A stretch of DNA of 6,662 bases from Clostridia bacterium (GTDB taxonomy: Bacteria; Bacillota; Clostridia; Oscillospirales; CAG-272), in the NCBI GenBank assembly GCA_017379815.1, contig JAFNVK010000197.1, positions 1-6,662 on the forward strand, in the 5' to 3' direction. Positions 5,881-6,662 of the stretch are shown here, piece after piece. Each line of letters begins with the position of its first letter. Within the stretch, counting starts at the first letter, position 1. The position numbers and the translations under genes were made by a program. The notes beneath the pieces were generated by a model, which was not told the DNA's origin, did no database searches, and saw only the letters and a program-made list of their open reading frames with translations.

Positions 5881-6662
5881 TCAGCTCTTCGTTTCGGAGA
5901 GCATCAGGCTCTCGGCGATTCCGTGGACCAGAGTGAAAAAGCCCAGGGCGGCTTTCGGACTGATGTTTGCGGGGGGTGAGATCTCCATGTTGAATGCTCC
6001 GCGATAGTCGACCTCGAGCAGGGCGGCGTAAAACCTTTGCCAATCCACGTTGCGGATCATGCAGGGCGGCAGATGCAGATCATGGCCGGGCATGTTGGAA
6101 TGCACGTGCAGTGCCTTGAGTGCACTGCCCAGCTTGAGGACGGCCTCAACGGGATTTTGCTTGCGCGTAACGGCGTGTCCCGTGTCCAGGCAAGCGCCGA
6201 CGCAGTCGCTCTTGAAATGGTCCACGTAGAAGAGCAGATCCTCGGCCGTGGAGAGATGCACGTCGCCAAAGCCCAGGCCGAAGATGTTCTCGATGGCGAG
6301 GATCACGCCATGCTCCTCGAGGGTGGGGAGCAGCTTTTGGATCAGCTGCAGGTTGCCCTCGCGGCTCTTTTCAAGTGACTCCTCAAAGTAGAGGTGGATC
6401 GCCGCCAGATGGCAATTCATCTTGGCCGTGAGCGCGATCTCCTTGAGCAGAATGGGGAGCATATAGTCCTCAAAATCCGCATAGGTACCGTTTCCCAAGG
6501 GGGGAAGGTGACCGGGATAATAGGTCAGATGCACCTGGGAGACTTCAAGGCCTGCGTCGGCGATCCGACGGTAGGTCTGCAGTATGGTGGATTCAAAATC
6601 CTCGGCGAGGATCTTCTCGCGACGGTTCCAGCCGGGGAAGCCGAAGTCAACGCCGTCAAAGC
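5881..6662 (-). CDS. Sugar phosphate isomerase/epimerase-like TIM-barrel protein (N-terminus outside window)
   Basis: This is the C-terminal 259 residues of a xylose-isomerase-like (AP endonuclease 2 superfamily) TIM-barrel enzyme. Such enzymes usually isomerise or epimerise sugars, inositols or sugar acids with a divalent metal. The frame stays open to the window edge: upstream of the GTG at 6534 it reads FDGVDFGFPGWNRREKI and AGLEVSQVHLTYYPG, typical early-barrel sequence, so that GTG is internal. Likely metal and acid/base residues, in visible numbering, are E124 (AIEN), D159 and H162 (CLDTGHA), H185 and H187 (LHVHSN), and E226 (NMEIS). HDLHLPP followed by VDW is a further family habit. 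The substrate cannot be decided; names such as IolE or hydroxypyruvate isomerase are not justified. The pyk gene starts 58 bases downstream on the same strand with no clear promoter or terminator between, suggesting one transcript. Confidence 0.88.
   Translation of the reverse strand, partial: FDGVDFGFPGWNRREKILAEDFESTILQTYRRIADAGLEVSQVHLTYYPGHLPPLGNGTYADFEDYMLPILLKEIALTAKMNCHLAAIHLYFEESLEKSREGNLQLIQKLLPTLEEHGVILAIENIFGLGFGDVHLSTAEDLLFYVDHFKSDCVGACLDTGHAVTRKQNPVEAVLKLGSALKALHVHSNMPGHDLHLPPCMIRNVDWQRFYAALLEVDYRGAFNMEISPPANISPKAALGFFTLVHGIAESLMLSETKS

Noticed and set aside
5881..6534. The isomerase-like gene starting at the GTG at 6534
   Set aside because: The frame continues to the window edge with family-like sequence and there is no ribosome binding site before this GTG. 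The gene is partial, not short.

Overview
The window looks like chromosomal DNA of a gut-type, carbohydrate-degrading member of the Bacillota (Clostridia). The evidence is strong AGGAGG-type ribosome binding sites, TTGCAA / TGnTATAAT promoters with 17-base spacers, T-tailed intrinsic terminators, and a plant or host-glycan glycosidase repertoire. The species cannot be named from the sequence alone. No rRNA, tRNA, CRISPR array, insertion sequence, transposase or phage gene was seen.

Layout. (1) Bases 1-624 (+) are the 3' end of a GH92-type alpha-mannosidase gene. (2) Bases 625-758 are intergenic; they hold an inverted repeat, a small hairpin and a very good promoter. (3) Bases 759-1580 (+) are a compact two-gene unit of unknown function: a two-helix membrane protein, then a single-helix protein with a cytoplasmic zinc ribbon. 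Two successive hairpins close it, the second a strong terminator. (4) A second promoter of nearly identical design drives 1770-3488 (+), a diverged member of the GH127 / DUF1680 beta-L-arabinofuranosidase group. (5) Bases 3577-4338 (+) encode a ZIP-family divalent metal transporter. (6) A 13-bp-stem terminator that works in both orientations separates this rightward block from a leftward block. (7) The leftward block holds pyruvate kinase (pyk, 4410-5822, -), preceded in the transcript by a xylose-isomerase-like TIM-barrel sugar isomerase/epimerase (5881 to the window edge, -, N-terminus missing).

How they may work together. Two glycoside hydrolases, a sugar isomerase-like enzyme and the last step of glycolysis fit a saccharolytic lifestyle. 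Only the last two look co-transcribed. Three neighbouring rightward genes have a possible zinc link: the zinc-ribbon protein, the GH127-like enzyme with the Glu-x-Cys...Cys-Cys metal/nucleophile pattern, and the ZIP transporter. That link is an inference. GC content rises noticeably from the left (roughly 43% in one counted row of the GH92 gene) to the right (about 70% in one counted row of the GH127-like gene).

No clearly new system stands out. The best candidates for something undescribed are the two-gene membrane/zinc-ribbon unit, the divergent GH127-like enzyme, and the shared promoter-proximal CGCGAAAG box.
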